From Cognatishimia coralii (GTDB lineage Bacteria; Pseudomonadota; Alphaproteobacteria; Rhodobacterales; Rhodobacteraceae): a stretch of 64,000 nt of DNA. The stretch is taken from NCBI RefSeq assembly GCF_037478305.1, contig NZ_JBBGAZ010000002.1, positions 62,001 through 126,000 of the forward strand, given 5' to 3'. The notes beneath the pieces were generated by a model, which saw only the letters and a list, made by a program, of their open reading frames with translations, did not search any database and was not told where the DNA came from. A program made the translations under genes and the position numbers. Within the stretch, counting starts at the first letter, position 1, and the number at the start of each line of letters is the position of its first letter. Positions 1 through 8,282 of the stretch are shown here, piece by piece.

Positions 1-600
1 GAAGTCAGCGCGGGTCAGCAGGTCTTCGAGTTCTACCTTCTCAACACCCATCTTGTCGGCCTTTTCCTCAGAGAGGAACGGGTCAAAGGCGATGACTTTC
101 ATCTTGAGGCCACGGGCACGGTCACAAACGATACCACCGATGTTGCCTGCGCCGATGACGCCAAGGGTTTTGTTGGTCAGCTCGACCCCCATGAATTTGG
201 ACTTTTCCCATTTGCCCGCATGGGTGGATTCAGAAGCCTCTGGGATCTGGCGTGCGACTGCGAACATCATCGCGATGGCGTGCTCGGCGGTTGTGATCAT
301 GTTGCCAAACGGCGTGTTCATCACGATCACGCCTTTCTTAGATGCGGCTTCTTTGTCCACGTTGTCGGTGCCGATACCAGCGCGACCCACGACTTTCAGG
401 TTGGTCGCAGCTTCTAGGATGGTCGGCGTGACTTTGGTCGCAGAGCGGATCGCAAGGCCGTCATATTGGCCGATCACTTCCGCCAGTTTCTCTTTGTCTT
501 TGCCAAGGTCAGGCATGAAGTCCACGTCGATGCCACGATCGCGGAAGATCTGAACAGCGGTTTCGCTGAGTTTGTCGGAAACAAGTACTTTAGGCGCCAT
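1..600 (-). CDS. serA: D-3-phosphoglycerate dehydrogenase (partial, C-terminus beyond window)
   Basis: The first 200 residues of SerA are present; the gene runs off the left edge. SerA oxidises 3-phosphoglycerate with NAD+, the first step of serine biosynthesis in the cytoplasm. The chain starts MAPKVLVSDK at position 600. It shows the substrate-domain motif GRAGIGTDNVD (about residues 72-82) and the nucleotide-binding motif GVIGAGNIG (147-155). A ribosome site (AAGAGGA) lies about 10 bases before the start. The gene follows serC by 93 bases on the same strand, so both are probably one transcript. The identity is clear; any C-terminal ACT regulatory domain cannot be judged. Confidence 0.97.
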   Translation of the reverse strand, partial: MAPKVLVSDKLSETAVQIFRDRGIDVDFMPDLGKDKEKLAEVIGQYDGLAIRSATKVTPTILEAATNLKVVGRAGIGTDNVDKEAASKKGVIVMNTPFGNMITTAEHAIAMMFAVARQIPEASESTHAGKWEKSKFMGVELTNKTLGVIGAGNIGGIVCDRARGLKMKVIAFDPFLSEEKADKMGVEKVELEDLLTRADF

Positions 601-634
601 GGGTTTGGTCCTCTTGATTGATTTTCGGGAGGGG

Positions 635-681
635 GCGGAAACTTTGAAAGTTTCCGCTATCGATTTCTTTCAGAGAAATCG
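635..681 (-). other. Two stem-loops in the serC-serA intercistronic gap
   Basis: Two inverted repeats fill the gap between serC and serA. One has a perfect 10-base stem and a 3-base loop (635-657, arm GCGGAAACTT). The other has an 8-base stem and 5-base loop (661-681, arm CGATTTCT). Neither is followed by a T run in the direction of transcription, so they are more likely RNA processing or stability elements, or partial attenuators, than complete terminators. The stems are seen directly; the role is inferred. Confidence 0.55.
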
Positions 682-693
682 CGACCCCGTTCG

Positions 694-1836
694 TTATTGA
701 GCGTTGATTTCGGCCTCAAAGGCCCATGCGAGCCAAGGCAACATGGCCTCGATATCTGCGGTCTCAACCGTGCCACCACACCAGATCCGAAGACCTGCTG
801 GCGCGTCACGATAAGCGCCGATGTCCAGCGCGATGTTTTCCGCCTCAAGACGTTTCGCAACCGCTTTTGCAAAAGCTGCACCGTCTTGGATGCGATCATC
901 GGTGAACTTCAGGCACACAGAGGTGTTGGACTGCGTTGCCGCGTCTTCGGCCAAGTTCGCGATCCAATCATTGGCGTCACAGAAATCAAACACGGCTTTG
1001 GCGTTCGCATCTGCCCGCGCGATCAGACCCTGCAGGCCGCCCACAGAGCGCGCCCAGTCCAGCGCAAAGAGGTAATCCTCAACCGCCAGCATCGACGGCG
1101 TGTTGATGGTCGCGCCGGTAAAGATGCCCTCGATCAGCTTGCCACCTTTGGTCATGCGGAAGATTTTCGGCAGAGGCCATGCGGGGGTGTAGGTCTCTAG
1201 ACGTTCCACCGCGCGTGGGGACAGAACAATCACACCATGGGCCGCTTCGCCACCTAGCACCTTCTGCCAAGAAAAGGTGGTCACATCCAGCTTGTCCCAT
1301 GGCAGGTCCATCGCGAAAGCCGCGGAAGTCGCGTCACAGATGGTGATGCCCTCGCGGTCATCCGCGATCCAGTCGCCGTTCGGAACCCGAACACCAGCAG
1401 TCGTGCCGTTCCAGGTGAAGACAACGTCATTGGCGAAATCAACCGATGCCAGATCCACGATCTGACCGTAGTCTGCTGTCTTGACCTCGGCGTCTATCTT
1501 GAGCTGCTTGACCACATCCGTGACCCAGCCTGCACCAAAGCTTTCCCAGGCCAGCATCTCGACCTTGCGCGCGCCCAGCATGGACCACAAAGCCATCTCA
1601 ACCGCGCCAGTATCAGACGCAGGCACGATGCCGATTTTGTAATCGGCCGGAATACCAAGGATCTCGCGGGTGCCTTCGATGGCATCTTTCAGCTTGGTCT
1701 TTCCAACGGCAGCCCGGTGGCTGCGGCCCAAAGCTGCATCCGCGAGTTTGTTCAATTCAAAGGTGGGGGGTTTGGCACAGGGGCCAGAAGAAAAACGCGG
1801 GTTCGCCGGCCGCGTTGCCGGTTGTTCAATAGCCAT
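694..1836 (-). CDS. serC: Phosphoserine aminotransferase
   Basis: SerC transfers the amino group of glutamate to 3-phosphohydroxypyruvate, giving phosphoserine (second step of serine synthesis); it uses PLP. The 380-residue protein fits the alphaproteobacterial SerC branch, with FSSGPCAKPP near the N-terminus and the Schiff-base lysine in TTFSWQKVLGG (K192). A longer reading to 1926 exists, but I chose the ATG at 1836 because GGAAGGG lies about 8 bases upstream and because the upstream part is the serC leader RNA. Followed by serA on the same strand; serB is on the other strand about 0.8 kb away. Confidence 0.96.
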   Translation of the reverse strand: MAIEQPATRPANPRFSSGPCAKPPTFELNKLADAALGRSHRAAVGKTKLKDAIEGTREILGIPADYKIGIVPASDTGAVEMALWSMLGARKVEMLAWESFGAGWVTDVVKQLKIDAEVKTADYGQIVDLASVDFANDVVFTWNGTTAGVRVPNGDWIADDREGITICDATSAAFAMDLPWDKLDVTTFSWQKVLGGEAAHGVIVLSPRAVERLETYTPAWPLPKIFRMTKGGKLIEGIFTGATINTPSMLAVEDYLFALDWARSVGGLQGLIARADANAKAVFDFCDANDWIANLAEDAATQSNTSVCLKFTDDRIQDGAAFAKAVAKRLEAENIALDIGAYRDAPAGLRIWCGGTVETADIEAMLPWLAWAFEAEINAQ

Positions 1837-1856
1837 TACTGCTACCCTTCCAGATA

Positions 1857-1914
1857 AGCGCCTCTCGTTGGGGAGAGGTGTCCCACCGCCGGAGCTAAAG
1901 CGCGGGGGCCCGAC
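1857..1914 (-). ncRNA. serC leader RNA motif (5' UTR)
   Basis: Read on the minus strand, the leader contains a hairpin with a CCCCCGC arm pairing to GCGGTGGG (about 1882-1908) and then a perfect 6-base hairpin CCTCTC-CCCAAC-GAGAGG (1861-1878), about 25 bases before the serC start. The order, the sequence TAGCTCCGGCGGTGGGAC and the position match my memory of the serC RNA motif described from alphaproteobacteria. A longer open frame crosses it, but that is incidental. Its ligand is not known to me; a role in regulating serC is inferred. Confidence 0.8.
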
Positions 1915-1993
1915 TCGCAACCGCAATTCGGGGACAAAAACGGCACATCAAACAGAAAGACCGACAGAAATGTCGCCTATCGGAAACTTTACC

Positions 1994-2509
1994 TCACTGG
2001 GCGGCGATAAAGGCCGCCTGCAAATCCTTTACCGCTGCCTCTGTAGCTGAGCCCGATGTCGACCACAGAACGTCACCATTTTGCGAGACAATCAAAACTC
2101 GAATTTCGTCCCGACCGGCAAAGCCCAGAGGGCGATTTACGACAGACGCGTTCTCGTAAATCGTGATCGTACGTGCTCGCAACGCCGGGTCCACGATGCC
2201 GGATCTCATTCCGTTGTCGATGAATGATTTCATAAACTTGGCATTCGCTCCAACCACAGGCAGCTCGACAAATTCAGCGCCGCGATTGGGATCAAGGCCC
2301 AGGGCGTTGATCCATGTGTTTACCGCCGGTTGTTGATTGCGCTTATAGGCAATGAAGACGATCGTTGGGTCTCCGGGAAGACCTTTCGGCAGCACATGCA
2401 TGTCGCCATTCAAGTCCTCAAATGACAGAGTCGGAAAAACAGCATTGGCTTGCGCAGGCATTGCCCAAAACAGCGCAATCACTAGCGCGGCGCGAAAAAT
2501 TCCGATCAT
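1994..2509 (-). CDS. Secreted hypothetical protein, thioredoxin-like fold possible
   Basis: A 171-residue protein with a clear signal peptide (MIGIFRAALVIALFWAMPAQA, cut before NAVF). The ATG at 2509 was chosen because GGAGG sits 5 bases upstream; an ATG four codons further out lacks this. After the signal come TLSFEDLNGDMHVLP and a PTIVFIAYKRNQQ strand, then a C-terminal VLIVSQNGDVLWSTSG. This layout recalls periplasmic AhpC/TSA or thioredoxin-like proteins, but there is no CxxC motif, so redox activity is unlikely. Divergent from serB. The function is unknown; the exported location is well supported. Confidence 0.75.
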   Translation of the reverse strand: MIGIFRAALVIALFWAMPAQANAVFPTLSFEDLNGDMHVLPKGLPGDPTIVFIAYKRNQQPAVNTWINALGLDPNRGAEFVELPVVGANAKFMKSFIDNGMRSGIVDPALRARTITIYENASVVNRPLGFAGRDEIRVLIVSQNGDVLWSTSGSATEAAVKDLQAAFIAAQ

Positions 2510-2628
2510 TCTAACCTCCATTGCATGTGTTCAGGATACGAAACGGGTCCTCGACTGGATCACCGCTGCTGGTAAATCGACAATTGCTGGGCTATGGGCA
2601 AAGTGTTCCCGCCATCACGAGGCCCAAT

Positions 2629-3501
2629 ATGTTCATCGCGACCCTACTGACCGACCCTGCAAACCCTTGTCTAGACCGCGCTACGGTCGAGAACCTGCGC
2701 AACGCTTGGGGAGGTGGAGAAGCACAGTGGCTGGCAACTGGCGAGGCCGCGGAATTCTCGCTTTCCGAAAAACCGGACAATCTCTGGTCGGTCTGGGAAG
2801 ACCTGCAAGCCCTCAAAATCGATCTGATTGTACAACCCGCCGAAAACCGCCGCAAAAAGATGCTGCTGGCGGATATGGACAGCACCATGATCCAGCAGGA
2901 ATGCATCGACGAGCTGGCAGATGTCGCTGGCGTCGGCGATCATGTCAAAGCCATCACCGCGCGCGCCATGAATGGCGAACTCGATTTCGAAGGCGCGCTG
3001 ATCGAACGGGTAGGTTTGCTCAAAGACCTCGATGAAAGCGTCATCCAAATTGTCATCGACACGCGCATCACCTTTATGCCCGGCGGTCAAACTCTCTTGG
3101 CGACCATGAAGGCCAATGGCGGCTACGCAGCACTGGTGTCCGGAGGCTTCACTGCCTTTACCGCCTACGTCGCCGCCTCGCACGGTTTTGACGAGAACCG
3201 CGCCAACACCTTGCTGGTTGAAAACGGCAAACTCACCGGAGACGTCGGTCGGCCGATCCTGGGTCGCGAAGCCAAAGTCGAAGCACTGAACGAAATCACA
3301 GCGCGCCTCAGCCTCACCCCTGATGATGTCATGGCAGTCGGAGACGGCGCGAACGACCTTGGCATGCTCGGCCTTGCCGGCGCAGGCGTTGCTCTGCACG
3401 CGAAACCTTCGGTCGCCGCGGAATGCGACATCCGCATCAACCACGGAGACCTCACCGCCCTGCTCTACCTGCAAGGCTACGCAAAGTCTGAGTTCGCCTA
3501 A
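2629..3501 (+). CDS. serB: Phosphoserine phosphatase
   Basis: SerB hydrolyses phosphoserine to serine, the last step of the pathway begun by serA and serC nearby. It is a HAD-superfamily enzyme: the nucleophile motif is LLADMDSTMIQQE (D82 and D84), motif II is LVSGGFTAF, and motif III is AVGDGANDLGML. The N-terminal 75 residues form a small regulatory-type domain. Translation probably starts at ATG 2629 (MFIATLLTDP; GAGG 7 bases upstream), not at an upstream in-frame ATG at 2521, giving 290 residues, usual for SerB. It abuts the next gene: its stop ends at 3501 and the next ATG is at 3502. Confidence 0.95.
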   Translation: MFIATLLTDPANPCLDRATVENLRNAWGGGEAQWLATGEAAEFSLSEKPDNLWSVWEDLQALKIDLIVQPAENRRKKMLLADMDSTMIQQECIDELADVAGVGDHVKAITARAMNGELDFEGALIERVGLLKDLDESVIQIVIDTRITFMPGGQTLLATMKANGGYAALVSGGFTAFTAYVAASHGFDENRANTLLVENGKLTGDVGRPILGREAKVEALNEITARLSLTPDDVMAVGDGANDLGMLGLAGAGVALHAKPSVAAECDIRINHGDLTALLYLQGYAKSEFA

Positions 3502-4260
3502 ATGTTTGAGGTCTCAACCGAGATCCTCCTCCTTCTGCTTGGCGCAGCCTTTGCCGCCGGATTTGTCGATGCAATTGCGGGCGGTGGCGGGCTGATCACC
3601 GTGCCGGTACTTCTGTTAAGCGGGGCAAATCCCGTTACGGCCCTTGCGACAAACAAAATCCAAGGCTTGTTTGGCGCAGGCACCGCCGCGCTGACATATG
3701 CTAAGGGGGGCCATGTCGACCTGAAGGCACAGATCCTGCCCGCCACGATCGCCTTTGCCGCCTCCGTTGCTGGCGCCTTACTGATCTCTGTCTTGCCGAC
3801 GGATTTCATCCGGCTGCTCCTGCCGATCCTTTTAATTGCCGTCGCCCTCTATTTTGGCCTGTCCAAAGGATTAAATGACCAAGACCGCGCCCGGCGCATG
3901 TCTCCTATGGTCCTTATGGCCACCATGGTCCCGCTCGTCGGCTTTTACGACGGCCTTCTCGGACCTGGTGCCGGCAGTTTTTACATGCTCGCCTTTGTGG
4001 GTCTTGCTGGCTACGGCGTCCTCAAGGCTACCGCCCATACGAAACTCTTGAACTTTGCCTCAAACGTCGGGGGCATGCTCGCCTTTGCCTTCGTAGCATC
4101 TCCTTGGTGGATAACAGGGATCGCGATGGGCCTAGCGCAAATCCTTGGCGCGCGTCTTGGGGCGTCCTTGGCCCAGAAAGTCGGATCACGCCTGATCAAG
4201 CCGCTCCTCATCACGACATCCCTCGCGCTGGCGCTGAAACTGCTCTGGGACATGCTCTGA
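3502..4260 (+). CDS. TSUP (TauE/SafE) family membrane permease
   Basis: A 252-residue integral membrane protein with about eight hydrophobic segments. It carries the family's repeated glycine-rich motif: FVDAIAGGGGLITVPVLL near residues 23-40, and the second-half copy FYDGLLGPGAGSFYM. TSUP proteins export or import small anions such as sulfite, sulfonates or sulfoacetate; the substrate here cannot be inferred. It starts on the base after the serB stop, so it may be co-transcribed, although a functional link to serine synthesis is not evident. Confidence 0.9.
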   Translation: MFEVSTEILLLLLGAAFAAGFVDAIAGGGGLITVPVLLLSGANPVTALATNKIQGLFGAGTAALTYAKGGHVDLKAQILPATIAFAASVAGALLISVLPTDFIRLLLPILLIAVALYFGLSKGLNDQDRARRMSPMVLMATMVPLVGFYDGLLGPGAGSFYMLAFVGLAGYGVLKATAHTKLLNFASNVGGMLAFAFVASPWWITGIAMGLAQILGARLGASLAQKVGSRLIKPLLITTSLALALKLLWDML

Positions 4261-4350
4261 ACGGCATTCATCTTGCCTTAAGTACTCAAATCCCACATCC
4301 GCGCCCGATTTTAGACGCCAGTGTTACGCGACTCAGTCTAGTCTGACCGC

Positions 4351-5415
4351 ATGATTTTTGACCTACCTGACCACGCCACGCTCTACGAAGCGCTTTGCAA
4401 CCGAGACACCTCCTACGAAGGCCGCGCCTGGGTGGGCGTTACTTCGACGGGGATTTTCTGTCGTCTCGACTGCCCAGCCCGCAATCCAAAACCCGAGAAC
4501 TGCCAGTTCTATGGAAGCATCGGCGAGTGCATCGACGCAGGTTTTCGGGCCTGCAAAAGATGCAAACCCATGGCGCCTTATGCCGAGGGAGATCCGGTCA
4601 TCGCCAAATTGCTTTCAGAACTTGAAGCGCGTCCCTCTTATCGGTTCAGCGAAGACGATGTGGCCAAGCTCGGGATCGACCCCTCAACCGCACGGCGCGC
4701 TTTTAAACGCCAGTTCGGGATGACCTTTCTGGAAATGGCCCGCCAACGCCGCCTGCGCGAAGGCTTTACGACGCTGGCCAAAGGCGGCCCTGTGATCGAA
4801 GCGCAATTGGACGCGGGATTTGACAGTCCAAGCGCCTTTCGAACTGCTTTCGCCAAACTCATGGGCCAAAGCCCGCAAAGTTTTGCCAAAGATGCTCTCT
4901 TAAGGGCCGATTGGATCGACACGCCTTTGGGGCCCATGGTGGCGGTCTGTGACAAGAGCTCATTGCATTTGCTGGAGTTTATCGACCGCAAAGCCCTGCC
5001 GGGGTCACTGAAGAAACTCAAAGCCTATGCCAAGGGATCGCTTGGGATCGGGACATTTCCCATTCACGAGACCCTGCGCGCGCAGCTCGGGGCGTTCTTC
5101 GCGGGCGGCTCATCCCTTTTTGACATCCCGCTCACCCTGCATGGGTCCGAGTTCACCCAATTGGTCTGGCGCAGATTGCTCAACATTGGTGCTGGACAGA
5201 CCGAGACCTATGGGGCACTTGCGAAAGACCTTGGTCGACCCAGCGCCACCCGCGCCGTCGCCCGTGCCAATGGGGCCAATCAGATCGCGCTGATCATTCC
5301 CTGCCACAGGGTCATCGGCGCAGATGGGAGCCTCACGGGTTATGGCGGCGGTCTCTGGCGTAAACAGCGGTTGATCGAGCTGGAACGGGACTATCAAAAG
5401 GACAGCGCCGCATGA
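4351..5415 (+). CDS. ada: Ada-type bifunctional methyltransferase and transcriptional activator
   Basis: Ada removes methyl groups from alkylated DNA and, once methylated itself, activates repair genes. The 354 residues show all parts: the N-terminal zinc/phosphotriester domain with Cys37, 41, 68 and 71 (GIFCRLDC and ACKRC), an AraC-type helix-turn-helix (about 95-180, with LREGF and the second helix near DSPSAFRTAFAKLMG), and a C-terminal O6-methylguanine methyltransferase domain with active site PCHRV (C318) and the following GYGGGLWRK. Length equals E. coli Ada. The next gene begins inside its stop region (ATGA at 5412). Confidence 0.96.
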   Translation: MIFDLPDHATLYEALCNRDTSYEGRAWVGVTSTGIFCRLDCPARNPKPENCQFYGSIGECIDAGFRACKRCKPMAPYAEGDPVIAKLLSELEARPSYRFSEDDVAKLGIDPSTARRAFKRQFGMTFLEMARQRRLREGFTTLAKGGPVIEAQLDAGFDSPSAFRTAFAKLMGQSPQSFAKDALLRADWIDTPLGPMVAVCDKSSLHLLEFIDRKALPGSLKKLKAYAKGSLGIGTFPIHETLRAQLGAFFAGGSSLFDIPLTLHGSEFTQLVWRRLLNIGAGQTETYGALAKDLGRPSATRAVARANGANQIALIIPCHRVIGADGSLTGYGGGLWRKQRLIELERDYQKDSAA

Positions 5416-6179
5416 CACAGGCCGAAAAAGCAACCCAATTTGCCCAGATGCATCAGCCGGGCAATCCGCTTGTGCTCTATAATATCTGGGACGCGGGCAG
5501 TGCGAAGGCGTTGGTTGACGCGGGCGCGCCAGCCATTGCCACAGGCAGTTGGTCAGTTGCGGATGCGCAGGGTTTTGTGGATGGCGAAAAGCTCCCCCTC
5601 GAAATCGCCATGATGAACATCAGCCGGATCTGCAAGACCGTCGATGTGCCGGTGACGCTGGATTTCGAGGGCTGCTACGCCGTTGGGCCTACGGGTGTTG
5701 CCCGCAATGTCACGCAGGCCATGAAGATGGGCGCGGTGGGTATTAACTTTGAAGATCAGATGATCGGCGGCAAGGGTCTGCATTCCGAGGCCGATCAGGT
5801 CAAACGCATCCAGGCGGCCCGCGAAGCTGCGACAGAATTCGGCGTTGATCTCTTTATCAACGCCCGCACCGACTTGTTCCTCAAGGAAGCCAACCGCGAC
5901 TGGCATGCAGGCCTCATGCCACAAGCGCTGGAACGGCTGGCCGCCTATACAGATGCGGGCGCAAGCGGGTATTTCATCCCAGCGCTCGTGGATCCCGAGC
6001 TGATTGGCCGTATCTGTGAGGCCGCAACCATCCCCGTCAATGTGCTGATGATGCCCGGCTGCCCCTCTGTCCAAGAGCTGGCGGATTTGGGCGTTGCGCG
6101 TATAAGCCATGGCCCGTGGCCTTATCGCCGGATGCTCGAAGAACTGGTCGTTCGCTTCAAAGAAGACACCAGCGCGTAG
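5412..6179 (+). CDS. Isocitrate lyase / phosphoenolpyruvate mutase family protein
   Basis: A 255-residue TIM-barrel protein of the PEP mutase/isocitrate lyase superfamily. It shows the substrate-pocket stretch LVLYNIWDAGSAKAL, the barrel motif VTLDFEGCY, GINFEDQMIGG and FINARTDLFL. The lyase signature KKCGH of isocitrate and methylisocitrate lyases is absent, so it is a member of the broad group of unknown reaction (C-C or P-C bond chemistry on small oxo-acids is possible). Its ATG overlaps the ada stop by four bases, indicating translational coupling, though no functional link to DNA repair is clear. Confidence 0.85.
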   Translation: MTQAEKATQFAQMHQPGNPLVLYNIWDAGSAKALVDAGAPAIATGSWSVADAQGFVDGEKLPLEIAMMNISRICKTVDVPVTLDFEGCYAVGPTGVARNVTQAMKMGAVGINFEDQMIGGKGLHSEADQVKRIQAAREAATEFGVDLFINARTDLFLKEANRDWHAGLMPQALERLAAYTDAGASGYFIPALVDPELIGRICEAATIPVNVLMMPGCPSVQELADLGVARISHGPWPYRRMLEELVVRFKEDTSA

Positions 6180-6209
6180 CGCGTAGCTTTTGCCCATGGA
6201 AATTGCCAC

Positions 6210-6234
6210 TGTGCCCCCCTAAATAAGGGGCACA
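6210..6234 (+). other. Stem-loop upstream of the DUF2478 gene
   Basis: TGTGCCCC pairs with GGGGCACA around a 9-base A/T-rich loop (8-base perfect stem). It stands 30 bases after the upstream stop and about 17 bases before the next start. There is no T run after it, so it is not a standard terminator; a weak terminator or leader structure is possible. Confidence 0.4.
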
Positions 6235-6251
6235 CAGCAAGGACGCGGCCA

Positions 6252-6746
6252 ATGAAAATCGCATTCACCATGACCGAAGGCAAAGGGGACCTGGATCAGG
6301 TTCTGCACGCTTTTGCGACAGCCCAAGAGGCCAAAGGCACCAAGGTATGCGGTGTCGTGCAGGTGAACACAGATCGCGAAGACTGTGCCATGTGTGACAT
6401 GGACGTCATGGTGATGCCCCAGGGGCCCACCATTCGCATCTCCCAGAATCTGGGCAAAGACTCGCGCGGATGTCGCTTGGACGTCGATGCTTTGGAAAAG
6501 GCCGTGGTCGAGGTCGAAGCGCAGATTTCCGAGGATGCGGACCTTTTGGTCATCAACAAATTCGGCAAACACGAGGCAGGAGGACGCGGGTTCCGCAATG
6601 TGATCGGTCAAGCGATCGAGCTGGGCGTGCCTGTGGTTTGCGGCGTGAACGGCATGAACCGTCAGGCCTTTGAAGAGTTCTGTGGCGGCGAGGCTCAGTT
6701 TATTGAGGCTGACCCACAGGCGCTCGAGGCGTGGTTCACCGCCTAG
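6252..6746 (+). CDS. DUF2478 family protein
   Basis: A 164-residue cytoplasmic protein matching the DUF2478 pattern: start MKIAFTMTEGKGDLDQ, then KVCGVVQVN, a cysteine pair DCAMCDM (C45 and C48), a further cysteine in SRGCRLD, LLVINKFGKHEAGGRGFRN and the C-terminal GVPVVCGVN. Members of this family resemble P-loop nucleotide-binding proteins and in some genomes sit beside molybdate transport genes; no such gene is close here. Its TAG stop shares a CTAG palindrome with the stop of the convergent znuB. The reaction is unknown. Confidence 0.8.
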   Translation: MKIAFTMTEGKGDLDQVLHAFATAQEAKGTKVCGVVQVNTDREDCAMCDMDVMVMPQGPTIRISQNLGKDSRGCRLDVDALEKAVVEVEAQISEDADLLVINKFGKHEAGGRGFRNVIGQAIELGVPVVCGVNGMNRQAFEEFCGGEAQFIEADPQALEAWFTA

Positions 6747-7534
6747 GCGACGCGGAACCGTCCCAAAATATTGCTCACCAAAAACAAACCCGCAGCCACG
6801 CAAACAATGCTGGGGCCAGCAGGCGTGTCATAAAGATAACTCGCGCGAAGGCCCAGCACGGCTGACAGGGCTCCGATAACACCCGCTATCAATGCCATGC
6901 TTTCTGGATTGCGCGCCAAGGGGCGTGCGGCAGCGGCTGGGATGATAAGCATAGCCACGATCAACAAGACTCCGACGACTTTGATCGCGACCGCCACGAC
7001 AATGGCAAGGCTGATTGTAAGGACGAGTTCTTCGCGCTTTGGGTTAATGCCGCTCGCGCTGGCCAGACCCGTATTGAGCGTTGCGGTCAAAAGGGCCGAC
7101 CATCGCCAGAACATGATCGCAATGACCAAGGCAACACCAAGCCAGATCACGGCCAAGTCAGTCTGCCCAACAGCCAGAATGTCCCCAAAGAGGTAAGCCA
7201 TAAGGTCGAGCCTAACTCCGCTCAGAAAAGACACTGCCACCAGTCCCGAAGCCAGTGCAGCGTGCGCAACGACTCCCAACAGCGTGTCCATGGAATACCC
7301 ACGGCCAGAAAGCGACGTGACCGTAAGGGCCATCACCAATGCGACGGCGAGAGCCCCAACAATGACCGACAAATTCAAAGCCAATGCGAGCGCGATGCCA
7401 AGGATGGTCGCCTGGCTTGTCGCGTCTCCGAAATAAGCCATTCTGCGCCACACAATAAAGCATCCCAAGGGCGCTGCACCAATCGCTACGCCGATGCCTG
7501 CCAGAGTCGCCCGCACGAGGAAATCATCAAACAT
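6743..7534 (-). CDS. znuB: Zinc ABC transporter permease
   Basis: ZnuB is the membrane channel of the high-affinity zinc importer. The 263 residues form about eight hydrophobic helices, with the family's GIGVAIGAAPLGCFIVWRRM near the start, FGDATSQATILG (about 35-47), and SGINPKREELVL followed by the coupling region. The ATG at 7534 (MFDDFLVRATLAG) was chosen because it matches ABC-3 family starts; the longer upstream frame lies inside znuC. It overlaps the end of znuC by 8 bases and so is translationally coupled. Confidence 0.95.
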   Translation of the reverse strand: MFDDFLVRATLAGIGVAIGAAPLGCFIVWRRMAYFGDATSQATILGIALALALNLSVIVGALAVALVMALTVTSLSGRGYSMDTLLGVVAHAALASGLVAVSFLSGVRLDLMAYLFGDILAVGQTDLAVIWLGVALVIAIMFWRWSALLTATLNTGLASASGINPKREELVLTISLAIVVAVAIKVVGVLLIVAMLIIPAAAARPLARNPESMALIAGVIGALSAVLGLRASYLYDTPAGPSIVCVAAGLFLVSNILGRFRVA

Positions 7535-8282
7535 GGGCGTGATCCTCGGCGTGGTCGTGATCACGGTCATGTTGGTGGTGATCATGATCGTGGTCATGGC
7601 GATAAAGCGCCAAGGCCCCTTGCGTGCCAGACCCAAACAATGCCCGATATTCCGGTGCCGAGGCCACCACGTCAGGAGACCCGTGGCAGCACACGTGCCC
7701 ATTCAAACAAATCACGCGGTCTGATGCGCTCATCACAACATGCAATTCGTGCGAGACCATCAGGACGGCGGTGCCTGACTCTTGCCGGATGTCTTCGATC
7801 AGCCGATAAAACGCCGCCGAACCAGGTTGGTCTAGGCCGGTTGTCGGCTCATCCAAAATCAAAAGATCGGGCTTTTCGAGCAACGCGCGCGCCAAAAGAG
7901 TGCGCTGGAACTGCCCGCCCGACAGAGTGAACATCTGTTTGTCCAGAAGGTTCTCGGCCGCAACCCGCGCCATAGCTGCTTCGATCTCGGCTTTAGGTTT
8001 CCGATTGGGCAGCGATAGGAACCGCCGGACAGTAATGGGCAATGTCGGGTCGATATGCAGGCTTTGCGGCACATAGCCAATGCGCAACCCCGGCGCGCGT
8101 GTCAGAGAGCCCTCTGTGGGCTCAATCGCGCCAATGATCGCGCGCATCAGCGTCGACTTGCCCGATCCGTTCGGGCCGACAACAGTCACGATCTCGCCTT
8201 TGGAAATGGAAAAGTCGACCCGACGCAGGGCGGTGGTACCGCCCATCTGGATGGTCATCCCATCGGTCATCACAAGTGTCAT
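7527..8282 (-). CDS. znuC: Zinc ABC transporter ATP-binding protein
   Basis: ZnuC drives zinc import by ATP hydrolysis at the inner face of the membrane. Seen: Walker A GPNGSGKST, ABC signature LSGGQFQRTLLARAL, Walker B LLILDEPTTGLDQPG and the switch VSHELHVV. The C-terminus is a histidine/aspartate-rich tail of about 25 residues, common in ZnuC and probably metal-binding. The start at 8282 overlaps the zur stop (ATGA), giving 251 residues; an upstream in-frame start lies within zur and is less likely. Confidence 0.96.
   Translation of the reverse strand: MTLVMTDGMTIQMGGTTALRRVDFSISKGEIVTVVGPNGSGKSTLMRAIIGAIEPTEGSLTRAPGLRIGYVPQSLHIDPTLPITVRRFLSLPNRKPKAEIEAAMARVAAENLLDKQMFTLSGGQFQRTLLARALLEKPDLLILDEPTTGLDQPGSAAFYRLIEDIRQESGTAVLMVSHELHVVMSASDRVICLNGHVCCHGSPDVVASAPEYRALFGSGTQGALALYRHDHDHDHHQHDRDHDHAEDHAHV

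Noticed and set aside
1837..1926. N-terminal extension of serC by 30 codons
   Set aside because: The extension is translated from the serC leader RNA; the ATG at 1836 has its own good ribosome site.
2671..3474. A 267-codon minus-strand open frame
   Set aside because: Antisense to serB, whose HAD motifs are intact; no recognisable domain.
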